Shown piece after piece: positions 1 through 7,223 of a stretch of 10,802 nucleotides of DNA. The stretch's first letter is position 1. Each line of letters starts with the position of its first letter. Below the pieces are notes generated by a model that saw only the letters and a program-made list of their open reading frames with translations, did no database searches and was not told where the DNA came from. The translations under genes and the position numbers were made by a program. This stretch comes from an uncultured Gammaproteobacteria bacterium (GTDB lineage Bacteria; Pseudomonadota; Gammaproteobacteria; Pseudomonadales; UBA5518): NCBI GenBank assembly GCA_903921135.1, contig CAIXOY010000217.1, positions 1 through 10,802 of the forward strand, given 5' to 3'.

Positions 1-467
1 AGCTCGGCCTGTTTGCCTGCGAAGCTGAACGAGAGGTTGCGGTATTCACCAGGCCAGGTCGCTGCCACGTGTTGCTCCAGAAAGGCCCGCGCTTCGGAGA
101 GCATCTGCGCGGTGCGCTGCGCGGAATGCTGCGCACGGATGCGCACCGTCTCCGGACCCACCACCTCGAATGCCTCCAGCCCCGGCACCGCATGCAAAAG
201 CGCCGCAAGGCTCTGCTTGTCGATACTGCTTCGCCCCTGCAGCGAGAGCACGGGCACAGCCGCCGAAGCCAATGCCTCGCGGGCAGCCCTGGGCGCCACA
301 ACACGCGCCACGCTTTCCACAGAGAGCGTGGGCGCGGCGCTGCCATCGGCCTGCGTCGGCAGCCGGATAACGGGGTAGAGCACGAGCGTCGGCTCGAGCG
401 CCATCACCGGCGCTGCCAGAACGGCAGTCACCAGCGAGAGCAACAAGAGGACGATGCCGGGCTTCAT
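1..467 (-). CDS. flgA: Probable flagellar P-ring assembly chaperone FlgA, 3' end outside window
   Basis: About 155 N-terminal residues are visible and the frame runs off the left edge without a stop. It starts at ATG 467-465 with MKPGIVLLLLSLVTAVLAAP, a good Sec signal peptide with probable cleavage near residue 19 or 23, so the product is exported to the periplasm. FlgA family proteins assist FlgI polymerisation into the P-ring around the rod. The family-defining C-terminal SAF domain would lie outside the window, so the call rests mainly on position directly after flgG, where flgA sits in several flagellar operons, plus the signal peptide and a following region of fitting character. The start lies 16 bp after the flgG stop, with only a weak purine-rich stretch before it, so translation may be coupled. 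An unrelated exported protein of the same operon remains possible. Confidence 0.6.
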   Translation of the reverse strand, partial: MKPGIVLLLLSLVTAVLAAPVMALEPTLVLYPVIRLPTQADGSAAPTLSVESVARVVAPRAAREALASAAVPVLSLQGRSSIDKQSLAALLHAVPGLEAFEVVGPETVRIRAQHSAQRTAQMLSEARAFLEQHVAATWPGEYRNLSFSFAGKQAE

Positions 468-483
468 GGCGGCGATTCCGCGC

Positions 484-1260
484 TCAGCCGCGGAGGTTGT
501 TGTTGATGCGGAGCATTTCGTCTGCCGCCTTGATCACCTGCGAGTTCACCTCGTAGGCGCGCTGCGTGACCACCAGCGACATCATCTCGCTCACGAGGTT
601 CACGTTGGAGCCTTCGAGGAAGCGCTGGGCGAGCTGTCCCGTGCCGTCTTCGCCGGGCGTGGAGAGCGTGAGTCCGCCCGTCTCCTCGGTGGGCACGTAG
701 AGGTTCTCGCCCACGGCCTCGAGGCTGGTGGGGTTCAGGAAGCTCGCGACCTCGATGCGGCCGACCTCGAGGAGCTTGTCCTCACCGCTCACGCGCACCG
801 AGACCGTACCGTCCGCCGCGATGAACACATCCGTGCTGTCGGGCGGGATCTGGATGTCGGCCGTCAGACGCTGCCCGCTCACGGTGGCGAGGTAACCGTC
901 GCTGTCGATCTTGAGCGCGCCGTTTCGCGTGTACGCCGTCTGCCCGTTGCCCGAGTCCACCTCGAGGAAACCAAGGCCGCGGATCGCGACATCGAGCGGA
1001 TTCTCGGTGGCGCGCAGATCGCCGATGCTGAAGTCCTTGGTGATGCCGGCGATGCCCGCGCCAAGGCCGGACTTCATCTGGCCGGTCGCCTGATCGAGCT
1101 CGCTCGCGGCGGCTGCGTCGCGGTACATCAGATCGTCGAAGGAAACATTGCTCTTCTTGAACGCCGTGGTGTTCAGGTTGGCGAGGTTGTTCGAGATGGT
1201 GTCGAGCTGCGCCAGTTCGGCGTGCATGCCGGTGGCGGCGATATAGAGTGCGTCGAGCAT
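484..1260 (-). CDS. flgG: Flagellar distal rod protein FlgG
   Basis: 258 residues, close to the usual FlgG length of about 260. It forms the distal rod, the drive shaft crossing the periplasm and outer membrane, and is secreted by the flagellar export apparatus without a cleaved signal. The N-terminus carries the rod-family signature TISNNLANLNTTAFKK at residues 21-36. The middle contains an RGLGFLEV-type segment typical of FlgF/FlgG/FlgE proteins. The C-terminus has the FlgG-like run EGSNVNLVSEMMSLVVTQRA followed by a YEVNSQVIKAADEML segment. Both termini are predicted coiled coils that pack in the rod core. It lies 22 bp after flgF with a GGAGAA ribosome site 8 bp before the ATG, and 16 bp before the flgA candidate. 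Identification is very secure. Confidence 0.96.
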   Translation of the reverse strand: MLDALYIAATGMHAELAQLDTISNNLANLNTTAFKKSNVSFDDLMYRDAAAASELDQATGQMKSGLGAGIAGITKDFSIGDLRATENPLDVAIRGLGFLEVDSGNGQTAYTRNGALKIDSDGYLATVSGQRLTADIQIPPDSTDVFIAADGTVSVRVSGEDKLLEVGRIEVASFLNPTSLEAVGENLYVPTEETGGLTLSTPGEDGTGQLAQRFLEGSNVNLVSEMMSLVVTQRAYEVNSQVIKAADEMLRINNNLRG

Positions 1261-1282
1261 GGTCGGTTCTCCGGAAAAGTGG

Positions 1283-2029
1283 TTACAGATCGCCCAGTAC
1301 GTTGATGGCCTTGTCGAGCATGCCGTCGTAGCCGCTCAGCACTTTCTGCGAGGTCTCGAAGTGGCGCGTGATCTCGACGAGCCTCACCATCTCGTCGGCG
1401 CTCTTCACGTTGGAGGTCTCGACGTAGCCCTGCATCACCTTGCCGGTGAAGGGGCGCTCGGCCGAGGCCAGATCGGCGGGCGCGGCATACAGCCCCTCGC
1501 CCTGGTAGTTCAGCAGCCGCGCGTCGCGGAAGGCGCGGAGGCTCAGGCGATCGAGCGCCACGCCGTCCTGCGTCACCACGCCGTCACCGCCGATGCTGAA
1601 GGGGCTGTTGCGCAGGAAGATCTCGCCGCCCTCGCCGAGCACGGGTTCTCCCGAGACAAGCGACAACCGCCCTTGCTCGTCGATCTTCATCTCGCCCTTG
1701 CGCGTGAGGCGGTTGCCCGCGGCGGTGGACACCGAGAGGAAACCCTCGCCCTGCAGCGCGACTTCGAAGGCGTTGCCCGAGTACTTGAAAGCGCCTTGCT
1801 GCATATCGCGCACAGCGCCGATCTCCGGAGCCGTGCCATCGATACGCCCGCCGGCGGCGATCGACTGATCGAGCGCGGTCTCGTCCAGCACGCGCTGGAA
1901 GGCGGTGGTGTAGTTCACCTCGCGCTTGTAGCCATTGGTGCTCACATTCGCGAGGTTCTGCGAGATCGTGCGCAGCTCCTGCATGTCGTTGTTCATCGCC
2001 ACCGAGAGCGCGGCGGTCACGTCGGTCAT
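1283..2029 (-). CDS. flgF: Flagellar proximal rod protein FlgF
   Basis: 248 residues, the usual FlgF size. It is a proximal rod subunit exported by the flagellar type III system. Residues 21-37 hold the rod-family signature TISQNLANVSTNGYKRE. The middle has the ALQGEGFLSV segment, and the C-terminal helix region carries YVETSNVKSADEMVRLVEIT followed by RHFETSQKVL, typical of FlgF rather than FlgG. The start ATG overlaps the flhA stop by one base (TGATG), which implies translational coupling. It is followed 22 bp later by flgG. The pairing of a shorter, more divergent rod protein with a canonical FlgG immediately downstream supports FlgF over a second FlgG. Confidence 0.93.
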   Translation of the reverse strand: MTDVTAALSVAMNNDMQELRTISQNLANVSTNGYKREVNYTTAFQRVLDETALDQSIAAGGRIDGTAPEIGAVRDMQQGAFKYSGNAFEVALQGEGFLSVSTAAGNRLTRKGEMKIDEQGRLSLVSGEPVLGEGGEIFLRNSPFSIGGDGVVTQDGVALDRLSLRAFRDARLLNYQGEGLYAAPADLASAERPFTGKVMQGYVETSNVKSADEMVRLVEITRHFETSQKVLSGYDGMLDKAINVLGDL

Positions 2030-4188
2030 CAGAGGGCTCCTCCGGGCAGGGCTTGCGGCACGCCGGGCAGGATGGCCGCGGGTGCGTCAGGCATGTCGCG
2101 CACATCGGCGACACGGTCGCGTTCGATCAGGCTGCGGTCGATCTTCACCACGCCGAAGGAGCTGATCGCGATGCTGCCGGGCACCTCGTTCATGGCGAGC
2201 ACGGAGACGTGCGGCAGCACACGGTCGAGCAGTTTCTTCACATGACGGCGCAGTGAGCTCGAGCAGAGCAGCACGGGCTGCAGGTTCTGCAGCATCATCT
2301 TCTCGCTCATCTTGTCGAGCTCGGAGAGCAGCCGCTCGGAGGTGCGCGGATCCACCATCAACGTCACGCCGCTTTCAGAAGACCGCAGCCCGAGCTGCAG
2401 CACGTGCTCGATGGCCGGGTCCATGGTCATCACTTTCAGATCGCCCGCGGGCCCGAGCAGGCTCTCGCAGATGGGGCGGCCCAGGCTGCGGCGCACGGTC
2501 TCGGCGAGCTCTTCCACGTCCTTGCTGCGCTTGCCCTGGTCGACCAGCGTCTCGAGGATGAGCGAGATGTTGCGGATGGAGACTTTCTCGGCGAGCAGGC
2601 GCTGCAGGACTTTCTGGATATCGGTGAGCGTGAGCACGTTCGGCACCAGCTCCTCGAAGAGGTTGGCCTGTGCGGCCTTCACGCGCTTCACCACCTGCTC
2701 CGTCTCGACGCGGTTCAGCAACTCCGGCGCGTGCCGGCGGATGGTCTCGCTGAAATGCGTGAACATCACGGTCACGGGGTCTACCACCGTGTAGCCGTTC
2801 TCACGCGCCTCCACCGCCTGCGCCGGATCGATCCACACCGAAGGAAGACCGTAGGTGGGATCCGTGGTGGCGATGCCCTCGATCGGCGTGGGCCGCGTCG
2901 AGGCACTGATCGCCAGCATGCGTTGCGGATGGATCTGACCGGTGGCGACGCGCGAGTCGTGGATGGCGATCTGGTAGCTCTCGTCGTCGACCTTGCTCTC
3001 GCCGACAAGCCGCACGCTGGGAAACACAAAACCCATGTCCTTGGCGTACTGCTTGCGGAAGAGCTTGATCTTCTCCATGAGCAGGCCGTCTTTCTCGCCG
3101 AAGAGCGGCACCAGCGCGGTGCCCACCGAGACCTCGATGGGCTCGACGTTGATCTGGGCGTAGAGATCCTGGTCATCAACGGTTTCGCTCACCGTGGTCT
3201 CGACCGCCTCCTCTTCCAGGCGACGGTTGCGGCGCAACGAGAAGTAGGCAGCCAACCCCACGAACACGAGGATCGTCAGGATGGGCCACACGGGGATGCC
3301 CGGAAGCAGCATCAAGGCGAGCAGCACGACACCCAGCATCACCAGGCTCTTCGGGTACTTGGCGACCTGGTTGGAAATTTCCTCGCTGAGGTGCGCATCG
3401 GTGGCGGCACGGGTCACGATGATGCCGGTGGCGGTGGAGATCACCAGCGCCGGGATCTGCGTGACGATGCCATCGCCCACGGTGAGCAGGGTGTAGCGCT
3501 CCAGCGCCTCGCTCCAGCTCATGCCCCTCTGGGCCACGCCCACCGTGAGGCCGCCCACGATATTGATCAGGATGATCAGGATGCCGGCGATGGCATCGCC
3601 TTTCACGAACTTGCTGGCGCCGTCCATGGAGCCGTAGAAGTTGGCCTCGCGTTCGATGTTCTTGCGCCGCGTCTGCGCCTCGGCCTCGTCGATCAGCCCC
3701 ATGTTCAGGTCGGCGTCGATGCTCATCTGCTTGCCGGGCATGCTGTCCAGCGTGAAGCGCGCCGCTACTTCTGCCACCCGCTGCGCACCGTTGGTGACCA
3801 CCACGTATTGCACGACGATCAGGATGAAGAACACCACCAGCCCGATTACGTAGTTGCCGCCCACCACATAACTGCCGACCGCCGCGATGACGTGGCCCGC
3901 GTCTCCCGTGGAGAGGATGAGACGCGTGGCGGCAATGTTCAGCGAGAGCCGGAACAGCGTCGCGATCAGCAGCAGCGAGGGGAAGGTCGAGAAGGTGAGC
4001 GGCTTGTCCATGTAGAACGTGAGCAGCAGGATCAGCAGGCCGAAGCTCACATTCAGCAGCAGCAGGAAATCGAGCAGCTGGCTCGGGATGGGCGTGAAAA
4101 GGACGAGCAGGATGCCCATCATCGCCGCGACGAGCGTGAGCTCGCTGGGCGAACCGATCATCTGCCGGCCCACGCTCTGGCGGCTCAT
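2029..4188 (-). CDS. flhA: Flagellar type III export gate protein FlhA
   Basis: 719 residues, slightly longer than the common 690-700. FlhA forms the nonameric inner-membrane gate; its cytoplasmic ring docks chaperone-substrate complexes and its membrane part couples proton flow to export. About eight hydrophobic segments fall between residues 17 and 317. The FHIPEP family signature is at residues 144-161, RFTLDSMPGKQMSIDADL, followed by the cytoplasmic loop with REANFYGSMDGASKFVKGDA. The charged linker begins near residue 318 and the large cytoplasmic domain fills the rest. The tail beyond about residue 690 is rich in proline and alanine and ends PGVPQALPGGAL; this extension explains the extra length. 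The start overlaps the flhB stop by ATGA and the stop overlaps the flgF start by one base, so the chain flhB-flhA-flgF is coupled. Confidence 0.97.
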   Translation of the reverse strand: MSRQSVGRQMIGSPSELTLVAAMMGILLVLFTPIPSQLLDFLLLLNVSFGLLILLLTFYMDKPLTFSTFPSLLLIATLFRLSLNIAATRLILSTGDAGHVIAAVGSYVVGGNYVIGLVVFFILIVVQYVVVTNGAQRVAEVAARFTLDSMPGKQMSIDADLNMGLIDEAEAQTRRKNIEREANFYGSMDGASKFVKGDAIAGILIILINIVGGLTVGVAQRGMSWSEALERYTLLTVGDGIVTQIPALVISTATGIIVTRAATDAHLSEEISNQVAKYPKSLVMLGVVLLALMLLPGIPVWPILTILVFVGLAAYFSLRRNRRLEEEAVETTVSETVDDQDLYAQINVEPIEVSVGTALVPLFGEKDGLLMEKIKLFRKQYAKDMGFVFPSVRLVGESKVDDESYQIAIHDSRVATGQIHPQRMLAISASTRPTPIEGIATTDPTYGLPSVWIDPAQAVEARENGYTVVDPVTVMFTHFSETIRRHAPELLNRVETEQVVKRVKAAQANLFEELVPNVLTLTDIQKVLQRLLAEKVSIRNISLILETLVDQGKRSKDVEELAETVRRSLGRPICESLLGPAGDLKVMTMDPAIEHVLQLGLRSSESGVTLMVDPRTSERLLSELDKMSEKMMLQNLQPVLLCSSSLRRHVKKLLDRVLPHVSVLAMNEVPGSIAISSFGVVKIDRSLIERDRVADVRDMPDAPAAILPGVPQALPGGAL

Positions 4189-5270
4189 GCCGTGGCCTCC
4201 TGCGCAGCGCGCATGCGGTAGGCCTGCCGGAACAGACGCGCCACCGCCACGTAGTTTTCCTGCGGGATCACGGCATCCATCTGGCAGGTCTTGAAGATCC
4301 TGCGCGCGAGCTGCGGCGAGTGGATGACCGGCACGCGGTGCTGGTAGGCCTTCTCGCGGATGAGACGCGCCATCTCTCCAGCGCCCTTGCCCACCAGCGT
4401 GGGGGCGATCATGGTGCCGCGGTCGTACTTCAGCACCACGGCAAAGCGCGTGGGGTTGGTGATGACGAGGTCTGCCTCGGGCACATTGGCCAGCGTCTGG
4501 CTGCGCTTGCGCAGCTCACGCTCGAGCGCCTTGCGCTTCTGGCGGATGGCCGGGTCGCCTTCGCGCCGCTTGTACTCGTCTTTGAGTTCCTTGCGGCTCA
4601 TCCGCATCTTCTTCAGGAAGTCCCAACGGCTGTAGAGCAGGTCGATGGCTGCGATGACAGCTGCCACCACCAGCAACCGGAATATCAGGCTTGCCGAGAG
4701 ATCGTTGAAGAAACCGACGTAAGCGTGGTGGTCGCGCCCATAGAGACCGAGCATCGGCTTCACCATGCCCTGCAGCGTGAGGTAGAGCACCACGCCGAAG
4801 AGCCCGAGCTTCAGGAGCGTTTTCAGCGTCTCGTAGAGGAGCCGCATCGAAAAGATCCGCTTGAAACCCGTGACAGGGTTGATGCGCTCGATATCGGGTT
4901 TGATCGGATGGAAGCTGAACACGGGGCCCGTCTGCACGAAGGTAGCCAGGATGCCCACGATCATCAGCAGCGCAACCAGCGGCGCGAGGATGCCCACGCC
5001 GCTGATACCCCAGTCGGAGCCTGTGACCAGCAACTGGGGAAGATCGAAGGACAGCCGTCCCGCACTGCGGAAGATGCGCGCGCAGAGGGCGAGCGTGGCG
5101 TCAATGAAGGCCTTGCCGGCCGCCAGCAGGAACAGGAGCCCTGCCAGCATCAGCAGGAAGGAATTCACCTCCGTGCTCTTCGATACCGAGCCCTTCTCGC
5201 GCGCATCCTGCAGCTTGAAGGGCGTGGCCTCTTCGGTCTGCTCTGAGGGGTCGGGCTTGCTGTCGGCCAT
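4185..5270 (-). CDS. flhB: Flagellar export switch protein FlhB with NPTR in place of NPTH
   Basis: 361 residues. FlhB is the substrate-specificity switch of the flagellar export gate; it changes export from rod/hook to filament proteins after self-cleavage in its cytoplasmic domain. Four membrane segments lie near residues 37-56, 87-112, 151-170 and 191-214, followed by the basic linker with RMSRKELKDEYKRREGDPAI. The cleavage motif is at residues 272-275 and reads N-P-T-R, in the context VITNPTRFAVVLKYD, where the family norm is N-P-T-H. The Arg codon is CGC at 4448-4446, one transition from His CAC. Asn272 and Pro273, between which cleavage occurs, are intact. The C-terminal part (VGKGAGEMARLIREKA, then VIHSPQLAR) is otherwise standard. 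An AAAGGAA site precedes the start, 23 bp after fliR. Confidence 0.96.
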   Translation of the reverse strand: MADSKPDPSEQTEEATPFKLQDAREKGSVSKSTEVNSFLLMLAGLLFLLAAGKAFIDATLALCARIFRSAGRLSFDLPQLLVTGSDWGISGVGILAPLVALLMIVGILATFVQTGPVFSFHPIKPDIERINPVTGFKRIFSMRLLYETLKTLLKLGLFGVVLYLTLQGMVKPMLGLYGRDHHAYVGFFNDLSASLIFRLLVVAAVIAAIDLLYSRWDFLKKMRMSRKELKDEYKRREGDPAIRQKRKALERELRKRSQTLANVPEADLVITNPTRFAVVLKYDRGTMIAPTLVGKGAGEMARLIREKAYQHRVPVIHSPQLARRIFKTCQMDAVIPQENYVAVARLFRQAYRMRAAQEATA

Positions 5271-5293
5271 GGTCGGTGTGTTCCTTTACCGTC

Positions 5294-6058
5294 TCAGGCC
5301 AGCGCCTGCTGCCAGTAACGCAGCGTGCCGATGAACAACCGCTCGAACACGGGCGAGAGGTAGCGCACCGCCACGGCGGTGAGCCCCAGCGCCACGCCGA
5401 TCTTGAGCGGCAGGAACAGGAAATAGACGTTCAGCTGCGGCATGGAGCGCCCCATGATCGCGAGCCCGGTCTCAAGGAGCAGCAGCACGCCGATCACGGG
5501 CGCAGCAATCACGAAGCCGTAGAGGAAAGTGATGCCGAACTGTTTGAGGATGGCATCGAGCGGCAGCGTGCCGAAGGCCCCGCCGGGCGGCGATACCTGC
5601 AATGACCAGGCAATGCCCTTCAGCGCGAGATGCGCGGCACCGCTCAGGAAAAACACCGTGACCATGAGGAGTGAGAGCACCGTCCCCGTGAGCGGGCTCG
5701 AGGAACTGGTGGCGGGGTTCATGATCTCGGCCGCGCCGAAGCCGGCCTGGAAGTCGATCAGCTTGCCCGCGACCATCACCGCGCCCACCACGCAATAGAG
5801 GCCGAAGGCCATCACCAGCCCGATCAGCGCCTCGCGCAGCCCCCAGGACAGCAGCTGCGGCACGCTCGCCGGCATGACACGCACGCCCGGGGCGCTCGCA
5901 CCCACCATCATCACGGCCAGCGCCAGCGTGATGAACACGCGAATCTGCACCGGCAGGTTGCCTATGCCATCGAAGGGGGTGGCGAAGAACAGCACGCCCA
6001 GACGGATCGTCACGAGGACGACCGTCATGAGCCAGGCTGTATCCACATCGAAGGCCAC
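5294..6058 (-). CDS. fliR: Flagellar export gate protein FliR
   Basis: 254 residues, normal for FliR (about 260). It is a core integral membrane component of the FliPQR export gate in the flagellar basal body. The protein is almost entirely hydrophobic with about six membrane segments. Family landmarks are the early segment LGVLFFATPFDGIGNLPVQIR, the central AGKLIDFQAGFGAAEIMNPA and the late GRSMPQLNVYFLFLPLKIG, which matches the conserved PQLN region of FliR/SctT proteins. The start is 12 bp after the fliQ stop, and the ribosome site GAGAGGGG overlaps that stop. flhB follows after 23 bp. Confidence 0.94.
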   Translation of the reverse strand: MAFDVDTAWLMTVVLVTIRLGVLFFATPFDGIGNLPVQIRVFITLALAVMMVGASAPGVRVMPASVPQLLSWGLREALIGLVMAFGLYCVVGAVMVAGKLIDFQAGFGAAEIMNPATSSSSPLTGTVLSLLMVTVFFLSGAAHLALKGIAWSLQVSPPGGAFGTLPLDAILKQFGITFLYGFVIAAPVIGVLLLLETGLAIMGRSMPQLNVYFLFLPLKIGVALGLTAVAVRYLSPVFERLFIGTLRYWQQALA

Positions 6059-6070
6059 GCCTTGCCCCTC

Positions 6071-6337
6071 TCAGAAATACGACGGAATGTTGCTGATCAG
6101 CGCCGTGGCGTAATTCGCCAGCGTGGTCAGCATCCAGTGGCCAAGGAGCAGCACGGTGGCACCCACCGCCAGCAACTTGGGCACGAAGGTGAGCGTCATC
6201 TCCTGGATCTGCGTCACGACCTGCAGGATGCTCACGGCAAGGCCCACCAGCAGCGCAACGCCAAGAATGGGCATCGACACCTGCAGGGCCGTGAGCAGCA
6301 TGTCGCTGGTAAGCGACAGGGCCAGATCCGTGTTCAT
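6071..6337 (-). CDS. fliQ: Flagellar export gate protein FliQ
   Basis: 88 residues, the standard FliQ size. It is a small two-helix membrane protein that forms part of the FliP-FliQ-FliR gate. Hydrophobic hairpin segments lie near residues 15-40 and 52-78, and the conserved loop SILQVVTQIQEMTLTFVPKL between them is the FliQ/SctS signature. I chose ATG 6337-6335 although the frame is open further upstream, because it gives the canonical length and N-terminus (MNTDLALSLTSDMLL) and is preceded by a GGGGA purine run. It is the first gene of the leftward operon: the next gene upstream is divergent, so no fliP precedes it as it often does. Confidence 0.94.
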   Translation of the reverse strand: MNTDLALSLTSDMLLTALQVSMPILGVALLVGLAVSILQVVTQIQEMTLTFVPKLLAVGATVLLLGHWMLTTLANYATALISNIPSYF

Positions 6338-6440
6338 GCGATCCCCGGTGGATGGTGGGTCACCGTCGCTCCCGCACGCAGGCAAAGCGCACGCGCGGCA
6401 CGACCGGACCGCACGATAGCGGCGCAGGGCAGCAGCGCGC

Positions 6441-6466
6441 ACCCGACCAAGGTCGGGTTCCCGACC
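6441..6466. repeat. Three alternating inverted 7-bp half-sites, candidate operator
   Basis: CCCGACC at 6442-6448, its exact complement GGTCGGG at 6451-6457, and CCCGACC again at 6460-6466, separated by AA and TT. Each half-site starts 9 bp after the previous one. The first pair extends to a perfect 8-bp inverted repeat, ACCCGACC-AA-GGTCGGGT (6441-6458). The array ends 13 bp before the TATACT box, covering the expected -35 area of a rightward promoter, so a bound protein could block or recruit polymerase there. Alternatively it could be two mutually exclusive hairpins in a leader transcript of the leftward operon. Confidence 0.5.
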
Positions 6467-6479
6467 CTGCCCGTGGCCC

Positions 6480-6485
6480 TATACT
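6480..6485 (+). promoter_or_regulatory. Putative -10 box for the TPR-kinase-regulator genes
   Basis: TATACT matches five of six bases of the sigma70 -10 consensus and lies 71 bp upstream of the TPR start codon, in otherwise very GC-rich DNA. No good -35 exists at 16-18 bp (the best is TTCCCG at 6458-6463), which would suit a promoter needing an activator bound at the adjacent half-site array. This is a motif-based guess. Confidence 0.35.
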
Positions 6486-6543
6486 CCGCTGCGTGGCGCG
6501 CCCCGGCAGCAGGCCTTTCGTGCGCCCGCGCCGCAGACCCAAC

Positions 6544-6548
6544 AGGAG
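6544..6548 (+). promoter_or_regulatory. Ribosome binding site of the TPR gene
   Basis: AGGAG sits 8 bp before ATG 6557. It fixes the start of the TPR protein there, although the same frame stays open several hundred bases upstream across fliQ. Confidence 0.75.
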
Positions 6549-6556
6549 ACCGGCCG

Positions 6557-7186
6557 ATGAGCGAGCTTGATGCGGAAGAGCTGTTCCACCTGGCGATGAA
6601 AGCCAGCGAGGAAGGAGACCGGGAGAAGACCATCTCCTATCTCAAGCGCTCGATTGCAAGCCAGCCGCAGGCCAAGAGCATTTACATACTGGCGGCCGAA
6701 TATGCCGAGCTCGGCATGATGCAGCGCGCGATCGAGGGCATGCAGCGTGCGGTGGAACTCGAGCCCACGCTGTGGACCGCGCACTTCCAACTGGGGCTGC
6801 TGTTCCTCTCGCAGACACTCATCCAGGAAGCCAAGAACGCCTGGGAGCCCCTGATCGATCTGGGGCCCGATGCCTACCTCTACCACTTCGCCGTCGGCTG
6901 CATGCAACTGATCGACGACAAGACCGAAGACGCCCTCGAGAGCTTCGCCATCGGCGTGGAGATGAACGACGACAACCCCGCGCTGAACCGCGATATCGCC
7001 AATATCGTGAACAGCGTGTTGGCCTCCGGGCAGGCTGACGAGGCTGAGACCTCGGGCGCCGCTGCGGGGCCCAACGGCGTGGCAGAGCAGGACTTCGACG
7101 ATATGGAGCCGGCTGAAGACGAAGACGTCGGCGGCAAGCGTCACCTCCTGCTCTCGAAGTACGGCGAGAGCGGAAAACTCTCCTGA
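6557..7186 (+). CDS. Tetratricopeptide-repeat protein with acidic tail, function unknown
   Basis: 209 residues, no signal peptide and no membrane segment, so probably cytoplasmic. Four helix-turn-helix units of TPR type fill residues 6-138: about 6-37, 39-70, 73-104 and 106-138. The second is the most canonical (YILAAEYAELGMMQRAIEGM followed by QRAVELEP). Such repeats bind partner proteins. Residues about 160-192 are acidic and probably disordered (for example DFDDMEPAEDEDV), followed by a basic, conserved-looking end (KRHLLLSKYGESGKLS). The gene is the first of the rightward run, 37 bp before the first kinase, and diverges from fliQ. A role as adaptor or accessory of the two-component genes or of the flagellar system is inference from position only. 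I do not recognise a named family. Confidence 0.88.
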   Translation: MSELDAEELFHLAMKASEEGDREKTISYLKRSIASQPQAKSIYILAAEYAELGMMQRAIEGMQRAVELEPTLWTAHFQLGLLFLSQTLIQEAKNAWEPLIDLGPDAYLYHFAVGCMQLIDDKTEDALESFAIGVEMNDDNPALNRDIANIVNSVLASGQADEAETSGAAAGPNGVAEQDFDDMEPAEDEDVGGKRHLLLSKYGESGKLS

Positions 7187-7223
7187 TGACGGGGGCCGCC
7201 CCGCCCTCTCCCCGGGCACGGTA

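Larger units (their letters stand above)
6338..6556. promoter_or_regulatory. Divergent intergenic region between fliQ and the TPR gene
   Basis: 219 bp separate the start codons of two oppositely directed gene runs, so promoters for both must lie here or within the genes. On the plus strand there is a TATACT box at 6480-6485 and an array of alternating half-sites at 6441-6466. On the minus strand I found no convincing sigma70, sigma28 (GCCGATAA core) or sigma54 (GG-N10-GC with good flanks) element for fliQ. The stretch is extremely GC-rich, which makes weak motif matches unreliable. Confidence 0.6.

Noticed and set aside
1261..1267. Identical ACCGACC directly before the ATG of flgG and of flhB, similar to the CCCGACC half-site
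   Set aside because: It is only seven bases, lies between the ribosome site and the start, and is absent before the other flagellar genes; most likely coincidence.
2404..4221. A 605-codon open frame on the plus strand opposite flhA
   Set aside because: It lies wholly over flhA and part of flhB, its product is a His/Arg/Asp-rich composition typical of an antisense shadow in GC-rich DNA, and it has no recognisable domain.
6430..6449. Minus-strand TGGTCGG...GCGC resembling a sigma54 promoter for fliQ
   Set aside because: The GG-N10-GC spacing exists, but the flanking bases match poorly (about 4 of 7 and 2 of 4), which is expected by chance in such GC-rich DNA.
6553..6560. GCCGATGA resembling a flagellar sigma28 -10 core (GCCGATAA)
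   Set aside because: It overlaps the TPR start codon and has no TAAA-type -35, so it cannot drive that gene.
7187..7223. GC-rich stretch between the TPR and first kinase genes as a terminator
   Set aside because: Short G/C runs can pair but there is no T-run and no stable extended stem; the 37-bp spacing fits a continuing operon.
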